Shown one piece after another: positions 8,832 to 18,113 of a stretch of 64,000 nt of DNA. Every line of letters starts with the position of its first letter. The stretch's first letter is position 1. Under the pieces are notes generated by a model, which searched no databases, was not told where the DNA came from, and was given only the letters and a program-made list of their open reading frames with translations. The position numbers and the translations under genes are program-made. The DNA comes from Fibrobacterota bacterium (lineage in GTDB: Bacteria > Fibrobacterota > Chitinivibrionia > Chitinivibrionales > Chitinispirillaceae). The stretch is from NCBI GenBank assembly GCA_023412475.1, contig JAEYNR010000006.1:124001-188000 (forward strand), given 5' to 3'.

Positions 8832-9471
8832 GACCAGTTAATTCCTTTCGAGAACAAAAACTCAATATACTATTATTCCGGCAATTAATTATTACTCAGT
8901 TCTCAGTAATCTAATCGGCGAAAACTATGAACTACTATTTTATATCCAAATAGAGGAAAATCCCAAATAACAATTCTTAAATCCTAATCAAATTCCAAAA
9001 TACTCAAATCCTAAACAGAGAATAAGAGTGTATCGAGGTAGTAGAAGTATTTCAATTTGAACTTGTTTCCCTATTTACCACCTGTGTTTAGAATTTGGAG
9101 TCTGAGTTTATTGAGATTTAATGTGATTGCAACTGTCCTGAAAAAACACACTTAGTAGTTACAATCGAAGAATATTGGGATTCCAGCACAGGAAATTTTG
9201 TAATATATTGTTCTTTATGGGAAACTTCTCTGATTAAATGCTATTTCTGATTTTATCTGAATTGCTTATTTCGATTAGACTTTTGAATTCCATATAGTAT
9301 GAAATAGCTAAAAAACCGGTACTTCCTTGTTTGTTCACGTAATTGATGGCAATTGTTTTCAACTTTGTTTGACAGCTTCTTAACTGGATATTTATTTTAA
9401 TCTTAAGCAGATAATCGGGCCAGACTTCTGTTAACCGAATTAAAAAATAAAAACCCCACTGGAGGTACCTT
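8832..9471. other. Gene-free, AT-rich stretch upstream of cysK
   Basis: No convincing gene. Around 8960-9015 lies a run of low-complexity words (AATCCTAATCAAATTCCAAA, CAAATCCTAAACAG) also found at 11490-11560, 16130-16310 and 45590-45675. The last bases before cysK hold its ribosome site (GGAGG, ending 7 bp before the ATG). Confidence 0.5.
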
Positions 9472-10395
9472 ATGTCTATTGCTAATAACATCACCGAACT
9501 TATCGGTAACACACCTCTTGTGTTGATAAATCACCTCAATAAAGACGGAAAAGCTAAAGTTGCTGCTAAACTTGAATTTTTCAACCCTCTATCTAGTGTT
9601 AAAGATCGAATTGGGCTAGCCCTGATTGAAAGCGCCGAAAAGAAGGGTATATTAAACAAGGATTCGGTTATTATAGAACCAACCAGCGGAAATACGGGTA
9701 TTGCGCTGGCATTTGTTGCAGCAAACAAAGGTTACAGATTGATACTGACCATGCCTGAGACGATGAGCAGTGAACGTAGAAAAATACTGAAAGCATTCGG
9801 TGCAGAGCTGGTTTTAACTGAGGGTTCAAAGGGCATGAATGGTGCAATAAAGAAGGCCGAGGAACTTCTGGCAGAAATACCCAACTCTTTTATGCCTCAG
9901 CAGTTTAAAAATCCCGCTAACCCCGAAATTCATCGAAAAACCACAGCCGAAGAGATCTGGCGTGATACAAATGGAGAGGTTGATATACTTGTTGCAGGGA
10001 TTGGTACCGGCGGCACCATCACCGGGGTAGCAGAGATCTTGAAGGAACGCAAAAAGGAGATAAAGATCGTTGCCGTAGAACCACAAAAATCATCGGTTCT
10101 ATCGGGTGGGCAACCAGGTCAGCATAAAATTCAGGGGATCGGTGCCGGTTTCATACCTGATGTTCTCAATAGAAACATTATTGACGAGATTGTCACCGTT
10201 GAAGATACAGATGCGGCTGCGACATCAAGGGAGCTGGCCCAAAAAGAGGGCATACTGACTGGGATTTCATCAGGAGCTGCATTGTGGGCTGCGTTGCAGG
10301 TCGCCAAAAAAGAGGAAAACAGCGGAAAACTGATCGTGGTAATACTGCCCGATTCCGGTGAGCGTTACCTTAGCACCTGGATTTACGATTTATAG
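9472..10395 (+). CDS. cysK: Cysteine synthase A (O-acetylserine sulfhydrylase)
   Basis: A 307-residue PLP enzyme of fold type II that makes L-cysteine from O-acetylserine and sulfide in the cytoplasm. The start of the family is clear (ITELIGNTPLVLINHL). K44 in SSVKDRIG is the PLP Schiff-base lysine. TSGNTGIALAF is the substrate loop, GIGTGGTITGV binds the PLP phosphate, and LPDSGERYLST is the typical C-terminus. The length matches CysK and there is no C-terminal CBS domain, so cystathionine beta-synthase is excluded. The start is set by GGAGG 7 bp upstream. It stands alone, with a palindromic repeat directly at its stop codon. Confidence 0.95.
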   Translation: MSIANNITELIGNTPLVLINHLNKDGKAKVAAKLEFFNPLSSVKDRIGLALIESAEKKGILNKDSVIIEPTSGNTGIALAFVAANKGYRLILTMPETMSSERRKILKAFGAELVLTEGSKGMNGAIKKAEELLAEIPNSFMPQQFKNPANPEIHRKTTAEEIWRDTNGEVDILVAGIGTGGTITGVAEILKERKKEIKIVAVEPQKSSVLSGGQPGQHKIQGIGAGFIPDVLNRNIIDEIVTVEDTDAAATSRELAQKEGILTGISSGAALWAALQVAKKEENSGKLIVVILPDSGERYLSTWIYDL

Positions 10396-10416
10396 AGACG
10401 TCCGGCCGGATGTCTC
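10395..10416. repeat. Extragenic palindrome of the GACGTCCGG family
   Basis: The segment GAGACGTCCGG-CCGGATGTCTC is a near-perfect palindrome starting at the last base of the cysK stop. Relatives occur at 15021-15050, 23526-23549 and 25777-25800. It may act as a weak terminator here, but no T-run follows. Confidence 0.65.
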
Positions 10417-10474
10417 AAAATTTAGGGATTCCCCTGTCAGTTAGTGAAGATCAGATAAAATTTGTTATAAACCC

Positions 10475-10516
10475 CCCCCGATTATCCCCCCTTTATTAAG
10501 TTGGGACAATCGGGGG
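10475..10516. terminator. Stable GC hairpin between cysK and larE
   Basis: CCCCCGATTATCCC pairs with GGGACAATCGGGGG (13 Watson-Crick pairs plus one wobble) across a loop of about 14 nt. It lies about 80 bp after cysK. The stem is strong, but no poly-T tract follows, so termination is inferred. Confidence 0.45.
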
Positions 10517-10624
10517 CTCCTTGCCAATTAGTAAGATTCAAAGGTTGAACTTCGGTATTGGTTATTTCTTTTCAGTAACCTGGTATTAAATTGTAGATTT
10601 TCACACACGCATGAATTTATACCT

Positions 10625-11434
10625 ATGGACAACACACTAAACCAAAAGCTTGAAATCCTCAAAAGCCAGATACGAGCTTATCCTTCTGCCATGCTCGCTT
10701 TTTCTGGAGGAACCGACAGCACGCTTCTAGCCTTTGTAAGCAAAGAGATACTGGGAGAAAAGTTAAACCTTGTCACAGCCACCTCCCCTATCTATCCACA
10801 ATCAGAGCTCGATGATGTGCGAAGGATTTCCGATTTTCTAAATTTAGAACCGAATTTTACCGAACTGGATGTTTTCAGCATTCCGAAATTTGTCAACAAC
10901 CCTCCTGACCGCTGCTATCATTGCAAAAAGAATTTGTTTAAAAAAATTGTTGAACTGGCAAAAAAAAGGAATATCAATGCAGTCTTTGACGGTAGCAATA
11001 TCAGCGATGAGAGTGATTTCAGACCTGGCAGAAAAGCATTGAAAGAGCTGGGAATCATCTCTCCATTGTCATTGGCCGAGATAACAAAACCGGATATCTA
11101 TGCACTGTCCAGTCACTTTAATCTTCCAACGGCCACAAAGGCTTCTATGGCATGCCTGGCTTCCCGATTCCCCTATGGCGAGTTGATTACCAGACAAAAT
11201 CTTGCCAGAGTAGAACAGGCAGAAAAAGCAATGCACGATTTGGGTTATCATCAGCTTCGTGTCAGAAGTCATGGAGATCTGGCCAGACTGGAACTATCAT
11301 CAGAAGAGATCCAGAGGGGGTTTCAAGAACGCGATCGATTGATAGATATAATGAAACAATCCGGTTTCACCTGGTGCTGTATTGACCTGCAGGGTTATCG
11401 TACCGGTGCAATAAACGAAATGCTTCAGATGTAA
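10625..11434 (+). CDS. larE: ATP-dependent sacrificial sulfur transferase LarE
   Basis: A 269-residue PP-loop protein. SGGTDST at residues 27-33 is the AMP/pyrophosphate loop. RCYHCKKNLF and VFDGSNISDESDFRPGR are LarE hallmarks. The Cys in ACLASRFPYG matches the position whose sulfur is given up to make the nickel-pincer nucleotide of lactate racemase in known LarE enzymes. No larA, larB or larC is present in the window, so its cofactor partner must be elsewhere. The ATG at 10625 has no strong ribosome site but gives the usual N-terminus. The reaction is assigned from the family. Confidence 0.88.
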   Translation: MDNTLNQKLEILKSQIRAYPSAMLAFSGGTDSTLLAFVSKEILGEKLNLVTATSPIYPQSELDDVRRISDFLNLEPNFTELDVFSIPKFVNNPPDRCYHCKKNLFKKIVELAKKRNINAVFDGSNISDESDFRPGRKALKELGIISPLSLAEITKPDIYALSSHFNLPTATKASMACLASRFPYGELITRQNLARVEQAEKAMHDLGYHQLRVRSHGDLARLELSSEEIQRGFQERDRLIDIMKQSGFTWCCIDLQGYRTGAINEMLQM

Positions 11435-11692
11435 AAAAGGTTTGTTACTACTCAGCTCTTGAAAACAAATATCTAATAGGAAGGAAATTCCAAATCGCAA
11501 ATCTTAAATCCTAAACAAATTCCAATTTACAAAACCCCAAATTCTAAACAGGAACAAGAAGATTACAGATATCTATAGTATATCAGCAATTCCTTGCCCC
11601 TATTTCCTGTCCACCTCTTATTCTTATTTCCGTTCCTGTTCTTATTTCGGATTTCGGTTTTCGAATTTCGTGCAGATCTTCCTTCCGGTCTT
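11435..11692. other. AT-rich spacer with low-complexity words
   Basis: Between the convergent larE and tgt genes lie runs such as CAAATCTTAAATCCTAAACA and, on the other side, TTTCGGATTTCGGTTTTCGA. They belong to the same interspersed low-complexity family as 8960-9015 and 16130-16310. No terminator hairpin was recognised. Confidence 0.5.
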
Positions 11693-12841
11693 TTACGCTT
11701 TATCCTGAGAGCTCATGCGGGAGAGCTGGTATTTTTTCCATTCTCCAAAATCACCCTGAAGAATGTGCTCTCGGGCCTGACGGACTAAACTCATATAGAA
11801 ATGAACATTATGCAGTGAGATAAGCCTCAGCGCCAGAATCTCTCCAGCCATATACAAATGACGAATGTATGCCATGCTGAAGTTTTTGCAGGTATAACAT
11901 GAGCATTCCGGATCAAGCATAGTATCAAAATCTCTGGTAAATTTGGCATTCCTTACATTTACCTTGCCCTGTGAAGTAAATGCAGAACCATTACGGGCAT
12001 TACGGGTGGGAATAACACAATCAAACATATCGATACCCCGTTCGATACATTCAAGAATATCGATAGGTGTACCTACTCCCATGAGATATCTTGGCTTGTT
12101 TTCGGGAAGAAAACCGGTCGAGTACTCAACCACCTTATAAGTGTTCTCAATACTCTCACCCACAGCAAGCCCACCCAGTGCATAGCCGGGAAAATCCATG
12201 GCTACCAGTTCTCTTGCGCAGTATTTCCTTAACTCCTTTATTACCCCTCCCTGCACAATACCAAAAAGTGCCTGCGGAAAACCAAAATGAAAAGGAGTAA
12301 TGTTATGGGCCTCAAGGCATCTGCCAGCCCACCGAACCGTCCGCTCCACCGCTTTGGTAATGACCTCAGGAGCAGCATCTGCCGGAGGGCATTCATCGAA
12401 AGCCATTATTATGTCTGCACCTAAATTGTGCTCAATTTCAATAGCCCGCTCAGGTGAGAAAAAATGCTTTGAGCCATCGATATGGGATTGAAAAGAAACT
12501 CCATCCTCGGTTATTTTAGAAATATCCCTTAAGCTGAAAACCTGAAAGCCACCGCTGTCGGTTAAAAGCGCTCCATTCCAGCTTTCAAATTTATGCAATC
12601 CACCGGCATCTTTTATCAGTTCATCGCCCGGGCGAAGGTGAAGATGGTAGGTGTTGCCAAGAATTATCTGACATCCACATTGATGTAATTCTTCAGGGGA
12701 CAATGATTTAACTGTTGCCTGGGTTCCCACCGGCATGAATATGGGAGTATGCAGGGTACCATGTGCTGTTAAATAACTTCCTGCTCTGGCATTGGAATCA
12801 TTATCGGTTTTTTGCAGCGAGAAAGAGTGAATTTTTTCCAT
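11693..12841 (-). CDS. tgt: Queuine/preQ1 tRNA-ribosyltransferase
   Basis: Bacterial tRNA-guanine transglycosylase, about 382 residues from the chosen start. It swaps G34 of GUN-anticodon tRNAs for preQ1 on the way to queuosine. Landmarks are TPIFMPVGTQATVKSL, LGNTYHLHLRPG, the general base D95 in LLTDSGGFQVFSL, the nucleophile Asp in DMFDCVIPTRNARNG, and the zinc site CSCYTCKNF with a later His. The frame stays open 108 bp upstream to 12949, but the ATG at 12841 gives the normal family start (residues before TAHGTLHTPIF) and the upstream part looks like chance sequence. The start remains uncertain because no strong ribosome site is seen. Confidence 0.93.
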   Translation of the reverse strand: MEKIHSFSLQKTDNDSNARAGSYLTAHGTLHTPIFMPVGTQATVKSLSPEELHQCGCQIILGNTYHLHLRPGDELIKDAGGLHKFESWNGALLTDSGGFQVFSLRDISKITEDGVSFQSHIDGSKHFFSPERAIEIEHNLGADIIMAFDECPPADAAPEVITKAVERTVRWAGRCLEAHNITPFHFGFPQALFGIVQGGVIKELRKYCARELVAMDFPGYALGGLAVGESIENTYKVVEYSTGFLPENKPRYLMGVGTPIDILECIERGIDMFDCVIPTRNARNGSAFTSQGKVNVRNAKFTRDFDTMLDPECSCYTCKNFSMAYIRHLYMAGEILALRLISLHNVHFYMSLVRQAREHILQGDFGEWKKYQLSRMSSQDKA

Positions 12842-13067
12842 AGGCCTACAAAATAGTAGAAGCATTTCATTTTTAGTAGAAAAAAACCTCATCTGCTCTA
12901 ATAGAAGCTTCACTTCCTCTGAAAACATTATCCTCAAGAATTCTTGCAACAGAATGTTGCTTATTCTATCTTTATCTAATTATGGATTTTACCGATGTGT
13001 AAAACAATTCATACTCCATAATGAAACATTTGCATTACCATTATAAGGTTAATAAGGATTAAATCTT

Positions 13068-14975
13068 GTGCCAGGAACGTTGTTAGATACCATCAATTCT
13101 CCAGCAGATCTTAAAAAACTCCCGATAGAAAAATTACCCCAACTGGCAAATGAAATCAGAGATTTCATGATTGAAGTAGTAAGCCATACCGGCGGTCATC
13201 TTGCGCCCAGTCTTGGGACTGTTGAACTCACTCTGGCGCTTCATTACTGCTTTAACAGCCCAGAGGACAAACTTATCTGGGATGTTGGACATCAGGCCTA
13301 TTGCCATAAAATTATCACTGGCAGAAAAGATCGTTTTCACACTTTGCGCCAATTTAATGGAATCAGTGGATTCCCACGAACTACCGAAAGCGAGCATGAC
13401 ATCTTATCCGTTGGCCATGCCTCCACCTCAATCAGTGGTGCATTGGGGATTGCCATGGGCAGAGACATTCTCCAAAAGAAACAGTCTGTAATAGCAGTTA
13501 TCGGTGATGGTGCACTATCAGGTGGCCTTGCTCTGGAAGGGCTCAACAATCTGGGCTCAAAAAACACCAGTATGACACTCATCCTTAATGACAATGAAAT
13601 GTCAATTAGCAAAAATGTAGGTGCCCTGTCCCGTTACCTTACCAGAGTTATTACAGATAAAAGGTATGCCCGCATAAAATCAGAGATATGGGGACTTCTG
13701 GGCGGTTCAACAGTAGGAAAAAGCATCAGAACTGTTATGCGTGGAATCGATGATGCACTGAAGCATCTGGTAATTCCAGGTAAACTTTTTGAAGATATGG
13801 GTTTAAGATACCTGGGTCCCATTGACGGGCATAACATTCCAGAAATGATAGAAGTTTTCAATTCCATAAAAAATCTCCCTTCTCCACAACTGGTTCATAT
13901 CATTACCAAAAAAGGTAAAGGTTACGGCTTTGCGGAAAAGGATGCTATCAAATACCACGGAATAAGTTGCTTCTCAAGAGATACTGGTGAGGTAACCAAA
14001 ACCTCAGACAGACCTCCCACATACAGTGATATTTTTGGCAAAACCATGATAGAGCTGGCCCAAAAGCGCTCTGATATTGTGGCGATCACTGCTGCCATGC
14101 CAGATGGAACCAAATTGACACAGTTCAGTAAGGAGTTCCCGGACCGTTTTTTCGATGTAGGAATTGCCGAAGGCCATGCAGTGACTTTTGCCGCAGGTCT
14201 TGCTCTTCAGGGGCTCCGGCCGGTAATCGCGGTGTATTCAACGTTTATCCAGCGGGCGTTTGATCAGATCATGCACGATGTGGCACTCGACAAGCTCAAT
14301 GTTGTTATATGTCTCGATAGGTCTGGGCTGGTAGGCGATGATGGTCCTACTCATCATGGAATGTTTGATCTTTCATTTCTCAGATCGGTTCCGGGTCTGA
14401 CAATCATGGCACCCCGTGATGAAAATGAGCTCCGTAATATGCTTTATACCGCAGTTTATTCTATCAATGGACCAGTTTGCATAAGATATCCCCGGGGATG
14501 CGGCATGGGGGTTAATATTGACACCGAATTCCAGTCACTTCCTGTTTCGCCCGATGTCATTCGACAAGGACAGGATCTGGCCATAGTGTCAATCGGTGAT
14601 TTTTTCTCTATCGCCAATGCAGTATGTGAAAATCTTGCCCGAATGGGTTACAACCCTACCCTTATCGATGCACGCTTTGCAAAACCACTGAACACAGAAT
14701 TCTACACCCAGCTCTTTTCCACACACCATCATATCGTTACTATGGAAAACAATTCAACTGCTGGCGGATTCGGTTCTGCCCTTCTGGAGCTGGCTCACTC
14801 CCTGGATATTGAATTACCCAGATTCCTGCGCCTTGGACTTCCCGACGAATTTGTCTGCCATGGTGAAAATCAGAAAATTTTCAGGGAACTTAAAATTGAT
14901 AAAGACAGTTTAACAGATCGTGTTTATTCCTTTATAAAAAGCGATGTCACCAGGCTTCAGACTGAAAGAGCGTGA
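13068..14975 (+). CDS. dxs: 1-Deoxy-D-xylulose-5-phosphate synthase
   Basis: At 635 residues it has the usual length. It condenses pyruvate and glyceraldehyde 3-phosphate with thiamine diphosphate to start the MEP isoprenoid pathway. Visible landmarks are SHTGGHLAPSLG, WDVGHQAYCHKI, VGHASTSISGALG, the ThDP/Mg loop GDGALSGGLALEGLNN, the transketolase middle domain (DRFFDVGIAEGHAVTFAAG, DRSGLVGDDGPTHHG) and the C-terminal domain (MENNSTAGGFGS). The start is a GTG at 13068 with AAGGA about 10 bp upstream, and no in-frame ATG fits better. It diverges from tgt with about 120 bp between them. Confidence 0.96.
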   Translation: MPGTLLDTINSPADLKKLPIEKLPQLANEIRDFMIEVVSHTGGHLAPSLGTVELTLALHYCFNSPEDKLIWDVGHQAYCHKIITGRKDRFHTLRQFNGISGFPRTTESEHDILSVGHASTSISGALGIAMGRDILQKKQSVIAVIGDGALSGGLALEGLNNLGSKNTSMTLILNDNEMSISKNVGALSRYLTRVITDKRYARIKSEIWGLLGGSTVGKSIRTVMRGIDDALKHLVIPGKLFEDMGLRYLGPIDGHNIPEMIEVFNSIKNLPSPQLVHIITKKGKGYGFAEKDAIKYHGISCFSRDTGEVTKTSDRPPTYSDIFGKTMIELAQKRSDIVAITAAMPDGTKLTQFSKEFPDRFFDVGIAEGHAVTFAAGLALQGLRPVIAVYSTFIQRAFDQIMHDVALDKLNVVICLDRSGLVGDDGPTHHGMFDLSFLRSVPGLTIMAPRDENELRNMLYTAVYSINGPVCIRYPRGCGMGVNIDTEFQSLPVSPDVIRQGQDLAIVSIGDFFSIANAVCENLARMGYNPTLIDARFAKPLNTEFYTQLFSTHHHIVTMENNSTAGGFGSALLELAHSLDIELPRFLRLGLPDEFVCHGENQKIFRELKIDKDSLTDRVYSFIKSDVTRLQTERA

Positions 14976-15020
14976 AAAAATACGAGTGGATATTTTGCGC
15001 CTTAATTTGAGGGAAGAAAG

Positions 15021-15050
15021 AGCATAGAGATCCAGCCGGATGTCTATGCT
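15021..15050. repeat. 30-bp extragenic palindrome after dxs
   Basis: AGCATAGAGATCCAGCC and GGATGTCTATGCT form a 30-bp imperfect palindrome with 8-bp perfect ends, related to the GACGTCCGG family elsewhere in the window. It lies 45 bp after dxs. Confidence 0.6.
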
Positions 15051-15071
15051 CCTAACCTCCTGAACCTGATC

Positions 15072-15149
15072 CATATCATATCACATATCATATCACATAT
15101 CATATCACATATCACATCACATATCACATCACATATCACATCACATATC
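15072..15149. repeat. 12-bp tandem repeat, six units
   Basis: Six head-to-tail 12-bp units start at 15072: three copies of CATATCATATCA then three of CATATCACATCA, followed by a partial CATATC. The block lies between the ends of dxs and the first flagellin gene, outside any gene. Confidence 0.9.
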
Positions 15150-15298
15150 CAATATCCAATTACACAGGACGTTGCTCTGTGCTAAAATAATGCGCCCCTT
15201 CAGGGCTAGTAGGATGAGGACATTTTCCTGAACCAGCCTGTAGAGCGGAGCGACCTTAACAGAGGACAGCGCCCTACGATTATATGAACCTCTGAACC

Positions 15299-16111
15299 CT
15301 AAAACAACCTTACCACTGAAGAACGTATGAGATTAGCCTGGGCGAGCATCGCAAAAGAGCTCTGGTGCTTTATACTATAATTTGTTGCCCTGATCATCTC
15401 TTGTCCGCTATCAGAACCGGCAATCGAATCCTTAACCGTATTACTTATATTCACCTTCTTTTCTGCAATGGCATATTGTGCGCTCAAACCCAGAGAATAG
15501 GCATTGGCGCTTGCCATGAAAGACCCGGCTTTGTTAAGCTCCGCCTGTACCGCTGCATGATCTTCATGATAAGAGGCCCCCAGAGTCAACCCATCAACAT
15601 TAGCCACCTGTTCTGCACCAAATGATATCACCATAATATTGCCGATATTTCTGGAGTCCAGATTCACACTATCAAGCGGCTTTTCATGGGAATCACTGAC
15701 TAGTAGTTTCCCGTCGTAATAGGTATTATTAACTGTATAGGATACCTGCTTTATCAAAGATGAGAACTCCGATTGCATCACTTTTTTTTCATCCTCAACT
15801 GTGCTCACATCATAGTAAAGGTCTACCAACTGCCTCATGCGTTCGATGCCGTTGTAAACAGTTTCACCAGTATCCACGACCACATCCATTAATGCCGATG
15901 CACTGGCGATATCGTTTTTTATCCGTGAATAATCATTCGAATCGCGACTGAGGCGCTGTGCCCGGAAAAAATCAGTTACCCCATCCTGAGGCTGACGCAC
16001 CCTTTTCCCACTTGCAAAATTAATCAGCGAATTTCCCAACTGATTTTCATTAATTTTATTGAATGTAGCGATTCGTCCGTATGTTATTGATAGTGGTATT
16101 CCGGTTATCAT
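15299..16111 (-). CDS. Flagellin-like protein 1 (most diverged of three)
   Basis: 270 residues. The N-terminal coiled region resembles the flagellin D0/D1 start (NKINENQLGNSLINFASGKR, then FFRAQRLSRDSNDYSRIKND). The C-terminus ends like flagellin (HQSSFAMLAQANLIRSSVVRLF). The middle is short, so there is little or no D2/D3 variable domain. It is the last of three flagellin genes in a row and the least similar to the others; for example, it has FASGKRVRQPQDGVTDF where the others have SSGKKFQSA or ASGKKFQSA. The start at 16111 has GGAGGGAG just upstream. It would be secreted by the flagellar export apparatus and assembled in the filament. Confidence 0.85.
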   Translation of the reverse strand: MITGIPLSITYGRIATFNKINENQLGNSLINFASGKRVRQPQDGVTDFFRAQRLSRDSNDYSRIKNDIASASALMDVVVDTGETVYNGIERMRQLVDLYYDVSTVEDEKKVMQSEFSSLIKQVSYTVNNTYYDGKLLVSDSHEKPLDSVNLDSRNIGNIMVISFGAEQVANVDGLTLGASYHEDHAAVQAELNKAGSFMASANAYSLGLSAQYAIAEKKVNISNTVKDSIAGSDSGQEMIRATNYSIKHQSSFAMLAQANLIRSSVVRLF

Positions 16112-16311
16112 GCTCCCTCCGAGAGAGAATTTGAGATTTTAGATTTTCGATTTCGGAGTCCGGTTTCGAACTTCAGTTTTAGTTTTTTTGTTTTCATTCT
16201 TTAATTATCGAATTTAGGATGATTGATTTTTGATTTCCCTTTCAAATTCCTTATTTCTGTTTTTCGAAATTCGGATTCCAAATTTCGAATTTTCGATTTA
16301 GGATTTTCATT
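16112..16311. repeat. Low-complexity TTTCGAAATTCGG words between flagellins
   Basis: The 200-bp spacer is made mainly of variants of ATTTTCGATTT, TTTCGAAATTCGGATT and AATTTAGGATT. The same kind of words fills spacers at 8960, 11490-11680 and 45590. The ribosome site of flagellin 1 lies at its left end. Confidence 0.55.
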
Positions 16312-17130
16312 TTAAGTTTCACCCTCTCTTCCACCGTAATCATAAAGCATCGCAAGTGAGCTCTGTATGATATTGCCCTGTGCTATCATTGCAATCGATG
16401 CTTCCTGGCGCACACTCAGATCGACAATTTTGCTCATCTCTGCTGCATAATCTATATCATTTATCAAAGAGTGCAACATCTCTTTGCTGTTTATTATGGT
16501 TTCACTGAGTTTCATCTGCTGTACAGCGATATTGTCAAATGCTTTGGCCTCTGAAAGGTAGCTCAACATTTTTCTGATCTCAGTGTCGATGCGGCTGTCT
16601 ATTGCCTCCCCATTTATGGCCAACTCATCGATATCCTTACTCTCAGAAACGGCACTGAAATCCATATCCAAAGAGCTTCCACTCTTAAGATCCAATTCAA
16701 CAGATGCAACAGTGGAGGTCGATTGCATGATATTGACACCATCGACAGAAGTGCTGCTTAATATTTTACTGATGTAAATTTTCAGCGATTCAAACTCTGC
16801 CCGGTAATCTCCCTGCAACCCAGTATCGGTTGCAACTGTATATTGCCTGGCCAGAGTTTTCATTTTGGTAAGATTCTCATAAACCGCGTTTCCGGCATCT
16901 ACAGCAGAAGAGGAATATGCTTTGAATTCAGTCAGATTTTCTCTGACCTTCTGGTAACCGCTGATCTGGTTTTTAAGTTTGTTGGAATAGATGAATCCTG
17001 AAAGGTCATCTTTTGCGCTCTGAAATTTTTTTCCAGAGGACAACCTGGTAAGAGCATCGGTAAGTGCTTTGCTATTGGAAGCATATACCGATGCCAGCTT
17101 TGAAGAGACAGATCCGGAACTGCCTATCAT
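16312..17130 (-). CDS. Flagellin-like protein 2
   Basis: 272 residues from the ATG at 17130, chosen because GGGAGG lies 6 bp upstream. A GTG two codons earlier is also in frame. The N-terminus has the flagellin pattern (ALTDALTRLSSGKKFQSAKD, IYSNKLKNQISGYQKVRENL). The C-terminus carries SVRQEASIAMIAQGNIIQSS and then a short, charged tail (DYGGREGET) that flagellins do not usually have. The core is clearly paralogous to the next gene upstream (17213-18007). With no large central domain it should form a thin filament or minor subunit. Confidence 0.88.
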   Translation of the reverse strand: MIGSSGSVSSKLASVYASNSKALTDALTRLSSGKKFQSAKDDLSGFIYSNKLKNQISGYQKVRENLTEFKAYSSSAVDAGNAVYENLTKMKTLARQYTVATDTGLQGDYRAEFESLKIYISKILSSTSVDGVNIMQSTSTVASVELDLKSGSSLDMDFSAVSESKDIDELAINGEAIDSRIDTEIRKMLSYLSEAKAFDNIAVQQMKLSETIINSKEMLHSLINDIDYAAEMSKIVDLSVRQEASIAMIAQGNIIQSSLAMLYDYGGREGET

Positions 17131-17212
17131 GAGCACCTCCCTGTTGTACTTTAACTCATACAGAAAAGGGCTTCCCCTCCCTATTCTGTATGGTGAAGGT
17201 CCAGTCCGGCTT

Positions 17213-18007
17213 TTACATATATAATTTTAAAACCGATTGCCGTGACATATTTGCCTGTGCAATCATGGATACAGCAGCCTGTTGTCTGACACTCTGATCG
17301 ACCATCTTGCTGGTTTCAGCAGCTTCATCGATATCGGTAATAAGCGACTTTACCGCTTCTTTGCTGCTAATAATTGTGTCATTAAGCTTAAGCTGCTGAG
17401 AGGCAATACTATCAAATGCCTTGGCTTCGGAAAGGTAGGTTAGCATATTTCCAATTTCGGTATCGATGTCGTCAATAATGCCTTCACCATCAATAGCCAT
17501 GCCTGCGATATCAGCACTGCTGGCTATAGCACTGAAATTCATGTCCAGTGTGCTGCCTCCCTGAGGATTGAGAACTACAGAGGTAATTGAGGTTGAAGCC
17601 TGCATTATGTCTTTCCCATCGACTTTACTGTTTGTTAAAGCTTTGCCGATCTGTGTTTTCAGTGAGTTGAATTCCGCCTCATACTCGGCTTTCAACTCTG
17701 TATCGGTTGTGCTTTCATATTGCTTGGCCAGAGACTTGAGTTTGGTCAGGTCTTCATAGATCGCCCCACCGGATTGGACTGCGGCATTGGTAAATGTTTT
17801 AAACTCGGTAAGATTTTCATTAACCTTCTGATAACCGCTGATTTCGGTACTGAGCTTATTTGATCGGATAAAGCCCAGAAGATCCTCTGCTGCACTTTGG
17901 AACTTTTTGCCCGAAGCGATTTTTGTCAGGGTTGAGGCTAGCTGTTGAGACCCAGTGTTATAGATACTGGCCAATTGAGATGAAGTGTTGTTAACACCAC
18001 CGATCAT
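17213..18007 (-). CDS. Flagellin-like protein 3 (first gene of the cluster)
   Basis: 264 residues beginning MIGGVNNTSSQLASIYNTGS. The D0/D1 flagellin ends are clear: TLTKIASGKKFQSAAEDLLG and SVRQQAAVSMIAQANMSRQS, ending VLKLYM. The open frame extends to 18412, but the start at 18007 is fixed by GGGAGG 5 bp upstream, the match to its paralogue and a sigma-28 promoter at 18114-18140. It is the promoter-proximal gene of the three and so probably the main filament protein. Confidence 0.9.
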   Translation of the reverse strand: MIGGVNNTSSQLASIYNTGSQQLASTLTKIASGKKFQSAAEDLLGFIRSNKLSTEISGYQKVNENLTEFKTFTNAAVQSGGAIYEDLTKLKSLAKQYESTTDTELKAEYEAEFNSLKTQIGKALTNSKVDGKDIMQASTSITSVVLNPQGGSTLDMNFSAIASSADIAGMAIDGEGIIDDIDTEIGNMLTYLSEAKAFDSIASQQLKLNDTIISSKEAVKSLITDIDEAAETSKMVDQSVRQQAAVSMIAQANMSRQSVLKLYM

Positions 18008-18113
18008 AGGACCTCCCTTGTATGTTATGACATCCGTGTCATCCGCGCAGAGCTTCCCGTTTCTGCCCGGCTGACTCGCCTGTTTTGAATGGCCATTACA
18101 AATCCTGTTAAGT

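Noticed and set aside
15072..15149. CRISPR-like array
   Set aside because: The 12-bp units are contiguous without spacers, so it is a simple tandem repeat.
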